Below are positions 47,121 through 55,048 of a stretch of 64,000 nt of DNA, in pieces (within the stretch, counting starts at the first letter, position 1; every line of letters starts with the position of its first letter). Location of the stretch: assembly GCF_018588885.1 (NCBI RefSeq), contig NZ_JAFFIW010000026.1, forward strand, positions 1-64,000, written 5' to 3'. The position numbers and the translations under genes are program-made. This stretch comes from Mesorhizobium sp. dw_380 (lineage in GTDB: Bacteria; Pseudomonadota; Alphaproteobacteria; Rhizobiales; Rhizobiaceae). The notes under the pieces were generated by a model that saw only the letters and a list, made by a program, of their open reading frames with translations, was not told where the DNA came from and searched no databases.

Positions 47121-48011
47121 TTACGCGCCGGTCTTGATGTAGCTCTTGTAGACCCAACCGGTCTTGCCATTATAGACGATCTGGCACCATTTCGTGCAGC
47201 TCATCACCTGCACAGACGTCTTCGCCGGCACCGTGGCGATAGCGGCTGCATTCTTCTTCGGGCCGCTGCGCATGGTCACCGCCCTCAGAATGCGCCCGTT
47301 GCCGGCCGCCGCCACTTTGCTCGGCTTGGCGTTGACCTTGCTGCCCTCGTCACCGGCCGTCGCTGGCTGTTGTTCGGGTGCTTGCGGCTGCACCTCGGGG
47401 ATGGCAGCGGTCTGCGCGCCATCGGGATTGCTGGCCGCGGCCGGGGTCGGTGCGGCAACCTTTGCAAGTTCAGTGGCGGCATCGGTACCGGCCGCCGATT
47501 GTGCGAATGCCGCCGCGGTAGCCGGTTTGTCCGGCGTCTTTTCGGTCTGGCTCGGCGCCTGGCCGGCGGCAGTTGGAGTAGGAGCCGCCACAGCCTTTGC
47601 CTGGGAGCCGGACCAGCGAGGATCATTGGCCGCGAGTGCGGGAATGGCGGCTTGGGCGACAGCCACGGTCGGTGTGACCTTGCTGGACTTGGGCTCCACC
47701 CGCGGCACCGCTGCCGCGACGGTCACCGTCGTCCCCGAGGGGGAAATTTTAGTCGTTTTTACCGGAACGGCCGGAATGCTCTGCTCCTGGCTGGCGGCTG
47801 CTTGCCGCTCGCTCGTCGGCAATGCCAGCCAGAGCGCCACCGCGGCCACGCCGAGCAGCGCGGCGGTGCCGACCGCGGCAATCACCAGATGCGAGTTCGA
47901 ACGGACTTCCTGCCAGAAGGATGGCCGCATGTCGTATCCAAACTGCATAGCAAAGCGCCGACGTTCCGGAGCACCGAAACTGAAGGGCTCTCTCACTCTC
48001 GCCACCTCCAT
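47121..48011 (-). CDS. Membrane-anchored SH3-domain protein
   Basis: A 296-residue protein with one N-terminal membrane helix (about residues 42-65), a long Ala/Pro/Thr-rich linker (about 75-225) and a bacterial SH3 domain at the C-terminus (about 232-294: AVTMRSGPKKNAAAIATVPA, then SCTKWCQIVYNGKTGWVYKS). Such domains bind peptidoglycan or proteins in the periplasm. The start is uncertain: ATG 48011 is used, but a GTG five codons later has GGAGG ideally placed. Confidence 0.78.
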   Translation of the reverse strand: MEVARVREPFSFGAPERRRFAMQFGYDMRPSFWQEVRSNSHLVIAAVGTAALLGVAAVALWLALPTSERQAAASQEQSIPAVPVKTTKISPSGTTVTVAAAVPRVEPKSSKVTPTVAVAQAAIPALAANDPRWSGSQAKAVAAPTPTAAGQAPSQTEKTPDKPATAAAFAQSAAGTDAATELAKVAAPTPAAASNPDGAQTAAIPEVQPQAPEQQPATAGDEGSKVNAKPSKVAAAGNGRILRAVTMRSGPKKNAAAIATVPAKTSVQVMSCTKWCQIVYNGKTGWVYKSYIKTGA

Positions 48012-48389
48012 AAGCGGGCCGATGTTCTTTCAATCGTTGCCGGTAGTCCGGCAGCTGATCGGCATCAGTCCCCAAAAATCAACACGGGCAAACCCGCAGC
48101 AATCCCCGAATAGTCCCCCAGAAGCGGAACCTTTCGTCCGCGATTGTGGCATCAGTACGCCTTTATTAAGGATTCTGCGCCTTTGCCGGGAGTTCCGCAA
48201 CGTGCCGCTAGGGCAACAAATGTACAATGAATATTACAATATTACATTAGACCGTGATTGAATGGGATCGCGGCGGCCGATTCTCTTCCCGCCTAGTTGT
48301 GTCGAAAGCGGATTCACACGACGCGCTTCAGGTTTTATTTCTTGCCTGGCGTTCCCCCGAAACCGGGAGCCGATTTTAGGCGGCCTCCA
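48012..48389. other. Intergenic region
   Basis: This 378-bp stretch lies upstream of the SH3 gene and downstream of the oxidoreductase gene. An AT-rich patch with short ATTAC repeats at about 48225-48250 may be part of the SH3 gene promoter. No open frame with coding character, tRNA or clear hairpin is visible. Confidence 0.5.
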
Positions 48390-49685
48390 TTAGATCCTGT
48401 CGCGCAGCGCGAACCAGTTGAGCGCCAGGAACAGCAGTGGCGCGCGGAAGCGCCGGCCGCCGGGGAATGGCGGGATTTTCAGGTCTTCGATCAGCTTCAG
48501 CCGGTCGCGATTGCCGGCAACGGTTTCGGCATAGAGCTTGCCGAAGAAGTTCGACAGCATGACCCCATGGCCAGAATAGCCGCCGGCCGAGATCACATTG
48601 GGCATGACTTCGCGCACGAATGGCTTTCTCGGCACGGTGATGCCGACATAGCCGCCCCAGCCATGGGTGATCTCGACATCGCTGAGCGCCGGATAGAGCT
48701 CCGCGATCTGACGGCGGATATGGATGTGGATGTCCTTCGGATCGTTAACGCCGTAGACCTCCCGCCCGCCGAACAGCAATCGCCCATCCCGCGACTTGCG
48801 GAAATAGCGCACCACGAAGCGGGAATCGTCGACCGATTCGCCGCCGGGCAGCACTTTCGAGCCCGACCTCAGGGGCACGGTCGCACCGATGAATGACCCG
48901 ATCGGCATGATGTGCGCCGCACTCACCGGCTCGAGCGTGCCGCCATAGGCATTGACCGCGATCAGGCACTTTTGGGCCGATATCGTACCCTTCGGCGTGG
49001 AAACCTTCACCTTGCCGCCGGTGGAAATGATGCCGGTCGATGGCGTCCCTTCGAACAGCTGCGCGCCTGCCTGTGCCGCTACGCGTGCCGTGCCGATCAC
49101 CAGTTTCATGGGATGGATATGGCCGGTGCCGGTGTCGCGCGTGCCGCCGAAATAGGCGGTCGAGCCCAGCCGCTCCGCCGTCTCCTTCGCGTCCATGAAA
49201 GAGATGTGCGGATAGGAAAACCGGCCGGCCATGATCTCGGCATGCGCCTTGTAGTCGTCGACATAGCGCGGCTTGTGCGCCACCGAGAGCTGGCCCGGCA
49301 TGTAGTCGATATCGATCTGGTTGGCGGCCGCGAATTCGATGAGATGTGCCTTCGCCTCCTCGGCAAGATCGAACAGCGCCTTGGCGCGGGAGAAGCCGTA
49401 TTCCGCCTCCAACTCCTCGGCCCAGGCGCGCTGGCCGGTGCCGAGCTGCCCGCCATTGCGACCGGACGCGCCGTCACCGAAACGGTAGGCTTCGATCAAA
49501 ACGACATTGGTCCCAGCCTTGGCAAGATGCGTTGCCGCCGCCAGCCCGGTAAAACCGCCGCCAATGATGACGACATCGCAGCTCCGGTCGCCGTCGAGCG
49601 CCGGATATTCAGGCCGCGGACCCGCAGTATCCTCATACCAGGAACGGCCGGGAGAAATGGGGGATTGGTAGGGCATGATGCTCAT
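48390..49685 (-). CDS. puuB: FAD-dependent amine oxidoreductase (PuuB-like)
   Basis: A 431-residue DAO-family flavoenzyme. The N-terminal FAD motif is VVIIGGGFTGLAAATHLAKA, followed by RNGGQLGTGQRAW, typical of gamma-glutamylputrescine oxidase. The C-terminal FAD site is GGYSGHGVMLSNFFGK. It probably oxidises gamma-glutamylputrescine made by the PuuA-like synthetase encoded upstream. ATG 49685 sits at the edge of an octamer repeat array; ATG 49676 is the more natural start. Neither has a Shine-Dalgarno sequence, because the transcribed array reads CUCCCCUA. The symbol is by similarity of motif and context. Confidence 0.82.
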   Translation of the reverse strand: MSIMPYQSPISPGRSWYEDTAGPRPEYPALDGDRSCDVVIIGGGFTGLAAATHLAKAGTNVVLIEAYRFGDGASGRNGGQLGTGQRAWAEELEAEYGFSRAKALFDLAEEAKAHLIEFAAANQIDIDYMPGQLSVAHKPRYVDDYKAHAEIMAGRFSYPHISFMDAKETAERLGSTAYFGGTRDTGTGHIHPMKLVIGTARVAAQAGAQLFEGTPSTGIISTGGKVKVSTPKGTISAQKCLIAVNAYGGTLEPVSAAHIMPIGSFIGATVPLRSGSKVLPGGESVDDSRFVVRYFRKSRDGRLLFGGREVYGVNDPKDIHIHIRRQIAELYPALSDVEITHGWGGYVGITVPRKPFVREVMPNVISAGGYSGHGVMLSNFFGKLYAETVAGNRDRLKLIEDLKIPPFPGGRRFRAPLLFLALNWFALRDRI

Positions 49686-49748
49686 AGGGGAGTAGGGGAG
49701 TAGGGGAGTAGGGGAGTAGGGGAGTAGGGGAGTAGGGGAGTAGGGGAG
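49685..49748 (+). repeat. Octamer tandem array, 8 perfect TAGGGGAG units
   Basis: Eight identical copies of TAGGGGAG run from the start codon of the PuuB-like gene to the end of the four-helix-bundle gene. Together with the inverted array at 50119-50166 it brackets the small gene. Perfect identity of all units suggests recent expansion and probable length variation between strains. Confidence 0.95.
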
Positions 49749-49749
49749 T

Positions 49750-50117
49750 CTATTCCGGAGACAATTTACGGATCAAAAGCCGCAAGAGCTTTCCCACACT
49801 TTCGGCACTGGCCAACAACGAAGCTGTTGTTTTTTCCGAGGCGATGCCGGTCCTCTCCGCGACAATAAGTTGCGTTTCCAATTCTTTCAGCGATCCTTGA
49901 GCAATGCGAAGAAACTGTTGATAGGAGCCACGGACTTCCCTGCCATACCCTCGGCAATGTTTGCCGGTACCGAGCTTGCCGAGCGTCGAACTTGGCTGGT
50001 CAGCCCATAGGGTTCCTCTTTGGGCCATGATTTCGTGGAGCCATACACAGCCACTGCAAGGTCCATCGCTTGCTGCCAAACTAGCAAGTCCTTGTAGGAA
50101 CCTGTTTTCTCGGCCAT
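49750..50117 (-). pseudogene. Four-helix-bundle protein (S23/TIGR02436 type), frameshifted
   Basis: The start ATG 50117 follows AGGGG supplied by the repeat array. The first 57 codons (YKDLLVWQQAMDLAVAVY, QVRRSASSVPANIAEG) are in one frame, and the rest (YGREVRGSYQQFLRIAQGSL, ELETQLIVAERTG, ending KLSPE) in another. The span is 368 bp, one short of 123 codons. Restoring one base in the G run at 49948-49950 (GAGGG to GAGGGG on the coding strand) gives a 122-residue protein with the family pattern NIAEGxGR..GSY..FLRIAQGSL.ELETQL. Family members form pentameric four-helix bundles, found in rRNA intervening sequences or next to such repeats. It could also be a sequencing error. Confidence 0.8.
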
Positions 50118-50118
50118 C

Positions 50119-50166
50119 TGCCCCTACTCCCCTACTCCCCTACTCCCCTATTCCCCTATTCCCCTA
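50119..50166 (-). repeat. Inverted octamer array, right arm
   Basis: On the minus strand it reads TAGGGGAA x2, TAGGGGAG x3 and a diverged TAGGGGCA just before the four-helix-bundle start. It is the inverted counterpart of the left array. The first TAG is the stop codon of the glutamine-synthetase-like gene. The last unit provides the ribosome site of the small gene. Confidence 0.9.
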
Positions 50167-51600
50167 AACATTAAGCAACAAATACTCCCTCTCCCACGGA
50201 CTGATCACTTCCATGAACGTCTCGAATTCCGCTCGCTTGATCGCCGCATAGGTTGCGGCGAACGACTTGCCCAGCAGCGCGCAGAGTTCCTCGTCTCCCT
50301 CGAACAGGTCGACGGCTTCGAGCAGGCTGCGCGGCAGGTCGATCTCGTCCGCGTTGGCGGTCGTCAGCACCGGCGGCTCGGCCTTGATCTTCCTGGTGAT
50401 GCCGATCAAGCCGCAGGCAAGCGAGGCCGCCAGTGCCAGATAGGGATTGGCATCGGAGGACGGGATGCGGTTTTCGACGCGCCGCGCCGCAGGGTCGGAA
50501 CGCGGCACGCGGAACGCCGTGGTGCGGTTGTCATAGCCCCATTTGTTGTTGACCGGAGCCGAGGCCGCCTGTGTCAGCCGGCGGTAGGAATTGACATAGG
50601 GCGCGAACATCACCAGCGCGTTCGGCACGTGCTTCTGCATGCCGCCGATGAAGTGGAAGAAGTCCTCGGTTTCCGAGCCGTCCTCGGACGAAAAGATATT
50701 CTTGCCCGTCTTCTTGTCGATGATCGACTGGTGGATATGCATGGCCGAACCCGGCTGGCCCTGGATCGGCTTGGCCATGAAGGTCGCATAGATCTCGTGT
50801 TTCAGCGCGGCTTCGCGAATGGTGCGCTTGAACATGAACACCTGGTCGGCGAGTTCGATCGGATCGCCATGGCGCAGATTGATCTCGAGCTGGCCGGCGC
50901 CCTCTTCATGGATGAGCGTGTCGATCTCCAGGCCCTGGCTTTCGGAGAAATGATAGATGTCGTCGATGAGTTCGTCGAACTCGTTGACGCCGGCGATCGA
51001 ATAGCCGGCGCCGCCGCCGATCGCCCGTCCGGACCGGCCGACGGGCGGGGTGAGCGGATAATCCGGGTCGGGATTCTTGCGCACCAGGTAGAATTCGATC
51101 TCGGGTGCGACCACCGGCTTCAGCCCAAGCCTGTCATAGGCGGCGATGACGCGTTTCAGCACATTGCGCGGCGTGAATTCGACCGACCGGCCGTCCTGGT
51201 GGACGAGGTCGCAGATCACGGCGGCCGTCGGGTCTTCTTCCCAGGGCACCACCGTCAGCGTCGACAGATCCGGCATCAGCTTGAGGTCGCCGTCATCTTC
51301 GGGATAGTGGAAGCCGTTGCCGTCCTCGGGGTAGCCGCCGGAAATCGTCGTCATGAAGACAGCCGAAGGCAGCGCGAGCGAGGTGTTGGAGGTGAATTTC
51401 TTCGACGGCATCATTTTGCCGCGTGCCACGCCAGCCTGATCAGGCGTGATGCATTCGATATCCTCGATGCCGCGCCATTCCAGCCATTCGCTGACTTCCT
51501 TCCAGTTCTTCACGCCACGCAGGTTTTTCACGAAGGCAGGCGTACGGGCGCGTCCTCCGCGGCTCGACGGACGGACTTCCTTTTTTGCAGGCGGCATCAT
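50164..51600 (-). CDS. puuA: Glutamine-synthetase-family protein (PuuA-like gamma-glutamyl-polyamine synthetase)
   Basis: A 478-residue GS-type ligase. Catalytic motifs: VVAPEIEFYLV and HEEGAGQLEINLRHGD (metal ligands), GSAMHIHQSI, NSYRRLTQAASAP and the substrate loop VENRIPSSDANPYLALAASL. The adenylylation loop of GlnA is not seen, and the N-terminus is extended. The gene order with a PuuB-like oxidase points to gamma-glutamylation of putrescine or another amine. The final codons are LLLNV, then TAG from the octamer array. The ATG at 51600 is doubled (ATGATG). Confidence 0.86.
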   Translation of the reverse strand: MMPPAKKEVRPSSRGGRARTPAFVKNLRGVKNWKEVSEWLEWRGIEDIECITPDQAGVARGKMMPSKKFTSNTSLALPSAVFMTTISGGYPEDGNGFHYPEDDGDLKLMPDLSTLTVVPWEEDPTAAVICDLVHQDGRSVEFTPRNVLKRVIAAYDRLGLKPVVAPEIEFYLVRKNPDPDYPLTPPVGRSGRAIGGGAGYSIAGVNEFDELIDDIYHFSESQGLEIDTLIHEEGAGQLEINLRHGDPIELADQVFMFKRTIREAALKHEIYATFMAKPIQGQPGSAMHIHQSIIDKKTGKNIFSSEDGSETEDFFHFIGGMQKHVPNALVMFAPYVNSYRRLTQAASAPVNNKWGYDNRTTAFRVPRSDPAARRVENRIPSSDANPYLALAASLACGLIGITRKIKAEPPVLTTANADEIDLPRSLLEAVDLFEGDEELCALLGKSFAATYAAIKRAEFETFMEVISPWEREYLLLNV

Positions 51601-51746
51601 TCACCAGATTGGGTTGCGGATTTCGAAGTATAGCCGTGCGCCGCTGTGGAAGGGAAGGGGAGCCGCCGCCCGCATTTGCCGCCGCGGTTGAAAAGAGCCC
51701 GTGGATTGGCCTAGGGTCGGCCTGCCCTGCACACAAGAAGTCGACG

Positions 51747-52457
51747 ATGCGAACCAATAGCGAAGTGACCACGATAGGCTTCGACGCCGACGACACGCTT
51801 TGGCAGAACGAACAGTTCTTCCGCATGACGGAGAAGCGCTTCGCCGCCATGCTCGCCGAGCACGGCGAGGAAAAACAGATCTCGGACCGACTGCTCGAGG
51901 CCGAACGGCGCAACCTTGCCGTTTATGGCTTCGGCATCAAGGGATTTACGCTGTCGATGATCGAAACGGCGATCGAGGTCACCGACGGGCGCGTGCCGGC
52001 TTCGGTCATAGCGGAGATTCTCGATGCCGGCCGCGAGATGCTGAGCCACCCGATCGAGGTCTTGCCGCATGCGCGCGAGGCGGTGGAGAAACTCGCCGGC
52101 GCGTTCCGCATCGTGCTCATCACCAAGGGCGACCTCTTCGACCAGGAGCGCAAGCTGGCCGGGTCCGGCCTCGGCGATCTGTTCGACGCGGTCGAGATCG
52201 TCAGCGACAAGACTGCCGCGACCTATGCCCGCCTCTTCAGCCGCCACGGCGACGGTCCCGCAAAAAGTATGATGGTCGGCAATTCACTGAAATCGGACGT
52301 GGTGCCGGCCATCGAGGCCGGCGGTTGGGGCGTCCACGTGCCGCACGAACTGACCTGGGTTCTCGAGCATGTCGAGGCGCCGGTCGCCGAGCCTCGGTTC
52401 CGCCAGATATCCGACCTCGGGCAATTGCCTGGGCTGGTCGAAAGCGTCATGAAGTGA
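51747..52457 (+). CDS. HAD-superfamily hydrolase
   Basis: A 236-residue HAD phosphatase. ATG 51747 opens just before motif I (TIGFDADDTLW), with the nucleophile and acid/base Asp. Motif II is IVLITKGD, the motif III Lys is in VSDKTAATY, and motif IV is MMVGNSLKSDVVPAIEAGG, where Asn replaces the first usual Asp. The cap region (about 20-105) is helical. The substrate is unknown. It is divergent from the puuA-like gene, which may or may not be functional. Confidence 0.85.
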   Translation: MRTNSEVTTIGFDADDTLWQNEQFFRMTEKRFAAMLAEHGEEKQISDRLLEAERRNLAVYGFGIKGFTLSMIETAIEVTDGRVPASVIAEILDAGREMLSHPIEVLPHAREAVEKLAGAFRIVLITKGDLFDQERKLAGSGLGDLFDAVEIVSDKTAATYARLFSRHGDGPAKSMMVGNSLKSDVVPAIEAGGWGVHVPHELTWVLEHVEAPVAEPRFRQISDLGQLPGLVESVMK

Positions 52458-52536
52458 GGCCGATCGTCGGCCTCAACTGTTTGTTTTCACACAATTCCGG
52501 ACGGAAAGCCGTTGCTGACCTCTTCCCGGAAATGTC

Positions 52537-53019
52537 TTAGCGGCCGATCAGGCGATCGATCACCGGCTGCAGCCGTTCGGGTGTGATCGGCTTGGCCACC
52601 ACCACATCGATGATATCAGACAGGCCCAGGCTCTCCGGCGTGCCATTCTTGGTTGAAAGCAGGATCACGGGAGGAAACGATCTGCCCGAGGCACGCCGCA
52701 ACGCTTCGATGCCGGACATCAGATTGTCGCAGTCCTTGTTGTCGGGGCCGCCGTCCAGCACAATCGCGCCGGGCACGAGCGACCGCAATGTCCTCACCGC
52801 CATGTCGGGCGCTTCCGAGATCGGTCTGAGCCCGGAACGCTCGACAATCTTCGACACCACCACGCGATTGATTGGCGATTTTCCGACGACAAGCACCTGC
52901 GAAGGATCGTGGATCGTCTCGCTGCTTGAACCTCGGGTTCCCAGATTCGGATGTTTTGCGGTCTCGCCGTCACGATTCACACGGCACCCAAGTCGGCCAA
53001 GAACTCGCTCCCATTTCAA
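52537..53019 (-). CDS. Degenerate receiver-domain protein
   Basis: A frame of up to 160 residues; the start is uncertain (TTG 53019, or a GTG 13 codons later). Residues about 40-158 have the CheY-like fold: QVLVVGKSPINRVVVSKIVE, AIVLDGGPDNKD, VILLSTKNG and VVVAKPITPERL. The phospho-acceptor Asp, the Ser/Thr and the Lys are kept, but the usual acidic pair at the end of strand 1 is replaced by Gly-Lys. Without it metal-dependent phosphorylation should be poor. It has no output domain. It lies beyond the aceA operon terminator, so it is separately expressed. Confidence 0.7.
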   Translation of the reverse strand: MKWERVLGRLGCRVNRDGETAKHPNLGTRGSSSETIHDPSQVLVVGKSPINRVVVSKIVERSGLRPISEAPDMAVRTLRSLVPGAIVLDGGPDNKDCDNLMSGIEALRRASGRSFPPVILLSTKNGTPESLGLSDIIDVVVAKPITPERLQPVIDRLIGR

Positions 53020-53168
53020 TGCAGAGTTGAAATCCGAGCGACAATTGGCGTGAGATCGCGCCCCATGTCAAGTTGAAATAAAAGGCCTTGGGAAGGTCGC
53101 CTCCAACAGTGGAGTCAAGCAACGGTACTGTACTGCCCTGTCCACGGATTGGTTGCATGAAAATAAAA

Positions 53169-53196
53169 TTCACCTGCGCAAACACTGCGCAGGTGA
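53169..53196 (-). terminator. Rho-independent terminator of the aceA operon
   Basis: TTCACCTGCGCA and TGCGCAGGTGAA form a 12-bp perfect stem with a 4-nt loop. On the minus strand it is followed by TTTTATTTT. It lies 25 bp after the small gene downstream of aceA, so it ends that transcript. Confidence 0.85.
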
Positions 53197-53220
53197 ACGG
53201 CCGGTTGCAATGATTTCGAG

Positions 53221-53463
53221 TCAGCCATGGCTCTGCTGCGTGACGATCACCGGGATCAGCAGATCGCCCCAATTGCCGTCGCCGCCATGGTGCCGGGCCG
53301 AGCGCACCAGTTCCACCGAAACGCCCGCCTCGACCGCCTTCATCACCGACTGGTTCAGCCTGTGCAGGTCGTTGGCCAGCATACGGATCGTCGCCTGCTG
53401 GTCGACGGTCATTGTCGTCGATTGTTCCTCTGCCCGTTCCTTGACGCGGCTTATCGATGCCAT
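53221..53463 (-). CDS. Small conserved-looking protein downstream of aceA
   Basis: An 80-residue soluble protein with a clear GGAGAAG ribosome site 5 nt before ATG 53463. It is predicted mostly helical (VKERAEEQSTTMTVDQQATI, MLANDLHRLNQSVMKAVEAG) with a C-terminal HHGGDGNWGDLLIPVIVTQQ segment. It is 57 bp after aceA and before a strong terminator, so it is co-transcribed. I recall similar small genes behind aceA in rhizobia but no function. Confidence 0.72.
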   Translation of the reverse strand: MASISRVKERAEEQSTTMTVDQQATIRMLANDLHRLNQSVMKAVEAGVSVELVRSARHHGGDGNWGDLLIPVIVTQQSHG

Positions 53464-53520
53464 TGGTCTTCTCCTGTGTCTGAAGCCCTGTTGGGCGTTT
53501 CCTCGGTGTTTCCTGTTCGG

Positions 53521-54810
53521 CTATTCGGCGGCCGGCCTGAACTGTGCGTGCTCGGTCGATTCATGCATGGCCGTTGTCGACGACTTGCCGCCGGTGATCG
53601 CCATCGAGACGGCGTCGAAATAGCCGGTGCCGACCTCGCGCTGGTGCTTGGTCGCGGTGTAGCCGTTGGCTTCCGCGGCGAACTCGGCTTCCTGCAACTC
53701 CGAATAGGCCGCCATCTGCCGTGCCTTGTAGCCACGCGCCAGTTCGAACATGCCGTAGTTGAGCTGATGGAAGCCGGCGAGCGTGATGAACTGGAACTTG
53801 TATCCCATGGCGCCGAGTTCCCTCTGGAATTTGGCGATCGTCGCGTCGTCGAGGTTCTTCTTCCAGTTGAAAGACGGCGAGCAATTATAGGCCAGCAGCT
53901 TGCCCGGATGGTGCCTGCGCACCCCTTCGGCGAATTTTTTGGCCTGCGCCAAATCGGGCTTCGAGGTCTCGCACCAGATCAGGTCGGTGTGAGGCGCATA
54001 GGCGACGGCCCGCGCGATGCACGGCTCGATGCCGTTCCTGACCTGGTAGAAACCTTCGACCGTACGCCCGGCATCGTAGTCGACGAAGGGCTGGTCGCGC
54101 TCGTCGATATCCGATGTCAGAAGCTTCGCGGCTTCCGCGTCGGTGCGCGCAACGACCAGCGTCGGCGTGCCCATCACGTCCGCCGCCAGCCGCGCCGCGT
54201 TGAGGTTGCGGATGTGCGCCGCGGTCGGGATCAGCACCTTGCCGCCGAGATGGCCGCACTTCTTTTCCGACGCCAGCTGGTCCTCGTAGTGGACGCCGGC
54301 CGCACCCGCCTCGATGAACGCCTTCATGATCTCGAAGGCGTTGAGCGGCCCGCCGAAGCCGGCTTCCGCATCGGCGACGATCGGTGCGAACCAGGTCTCG
54401 ACCGAAAGCCCCTCGCCCTCGGAGGTCTCGATCTGGTCGGCACGCTGCAAGGTGCGGTTGATGCGCTTGACCAGTTCGGGCGCCGCATTGGCCGGATAGA
54501 GCGATTGATCGGGATACATGGCGGACGCGGTGTTGGCGTCTGCCGCGACCTGCCAGCCCGAAAGGTAGATCGCCTTCAATCCGGCGCGCACCTGCTGCAT
54601 CGCCTGATTGCCGGACATGGCGCCGAGCGCATTGACGAAGTCCTCCTCGTGGATGAGCTTCCACAGCCGGTTGGCACCCATTTCGGCGAGACTCTGGCGG
54701 ATCTGCACCGACCCGCGCAGCCGCTTCACATCCTCCGGCGAGTAGGGACGCTCGATGCCGTCGAAGCGACCTTCAGGTGCCGAGGGAACGAGGTTGTAAA
54801 AATCAGTCAT
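53521..54810 (-). CDS. aceA: Isocitrate lyase
   Basis: A 429-residue glyoxylate-shunt enzyme that splits isocitrate into succinate and glyoxylate. The catalytic signature KKCGHLGGK is present, with nucleophile Cys185. Other marks are GPLNAFEIMKAFIEAGAAGV and HYEDQLASE. Length is typical of the short bacterial form. GGAG lies upstream of the ATG. It is divergent from an ScfR/RamB-like regulator across a 238-bp gap, and malate synthase is not in the window. It is used for growth on acetate and fatty acids. Confidence 0.97.
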   Translation of the reverse strand: MTDFYNLVPSAPEGRFDGIERPYSPEDVKRLRGSVQIRQSLAEMGANRLWKLIHEEDFVNALGAMSGNQAMQQVRAGLKAIYLSGWQVAADANTASAMYPDQSLYPANAAPELVKRINRTLQRADQIETSEGEGLSVETWFAPIVADAEAGFGGPLNAFEIMKAFIEAGAAGVHYEDQLASEKKCGHLGGKVLIPTAAHIRNLNAARLAADVMGTPTLVVARTDAEAAKLLTSDIDERDQPFVDYDAGRTVEGFYQVRNGIEPCIARAVAYAPHTDLIWCETSKPDLAQAKKFAEGVRRHHPGKLLAYNCSPSFNWKKNLDDATIAKFQRELGAMGYKFQFITLAGFHQLNYGMFELARGYKARQMAAYSELQEAEFAAEANGYTATKHQREVGTGYFDAVSMAITGGKSSTTAMHESTEHAQFRPAAE

Positions 54811-55048
54811 GTGTCACTCCGAAGGATTGCTGCGCTTGTGGCCGGCGGCCAATCGTTGGCTCGTTGGAATGTGACTGAATTTACATTTCGGCGCGGAATG
54901 AGCCAGATAAATCAACAAACGTGGTGGAACATAAGGGAAAATCTGTATTGTGTTTGACAGAGAGCTTCTGTAAAGTTGTCATGATTGTAAAGGCGTCGGG
55001 CGACGTGGGTTTGCCACGAGCTGTGTAAATTCTTGTCAAGGCTAGTCG

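Larger units (their letters stand above)
49685..50166 (-). mobile_element. Octamer-bounded four-helix-bundle cassette, possible mobile unit
   Basis: A 482-bp unit made of a small gene with inverted octamer arrays at both ends (TAGGGGAG x8 on the left, CTCCCCTA-type x5-6 on the right). It sits between puuA-like and puuB-like genes, which would otherwise be adjacent. The right array supplies the TAG stop codon of puuA, and the left array touches the puuB start. There is no transposase and no obvious target duplication. Similar repeat-flanked S23-type genes exist in other genomes as I recall, but how they move is not established. Mobility is inference. Confidence 0.45.

Noticed and set aside
49685..49748. 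Octamer array as a CRISPR-like repeat
   Set aside because: The units are directly tandem with no spacers and no cas genes.
54954..54982. Sigma-70 promoter for the aceA regulator
   Set aside because: TTGACA is perfect but the -10 match is poor (TGTCAT), so it is mentioned only within the gene entry.
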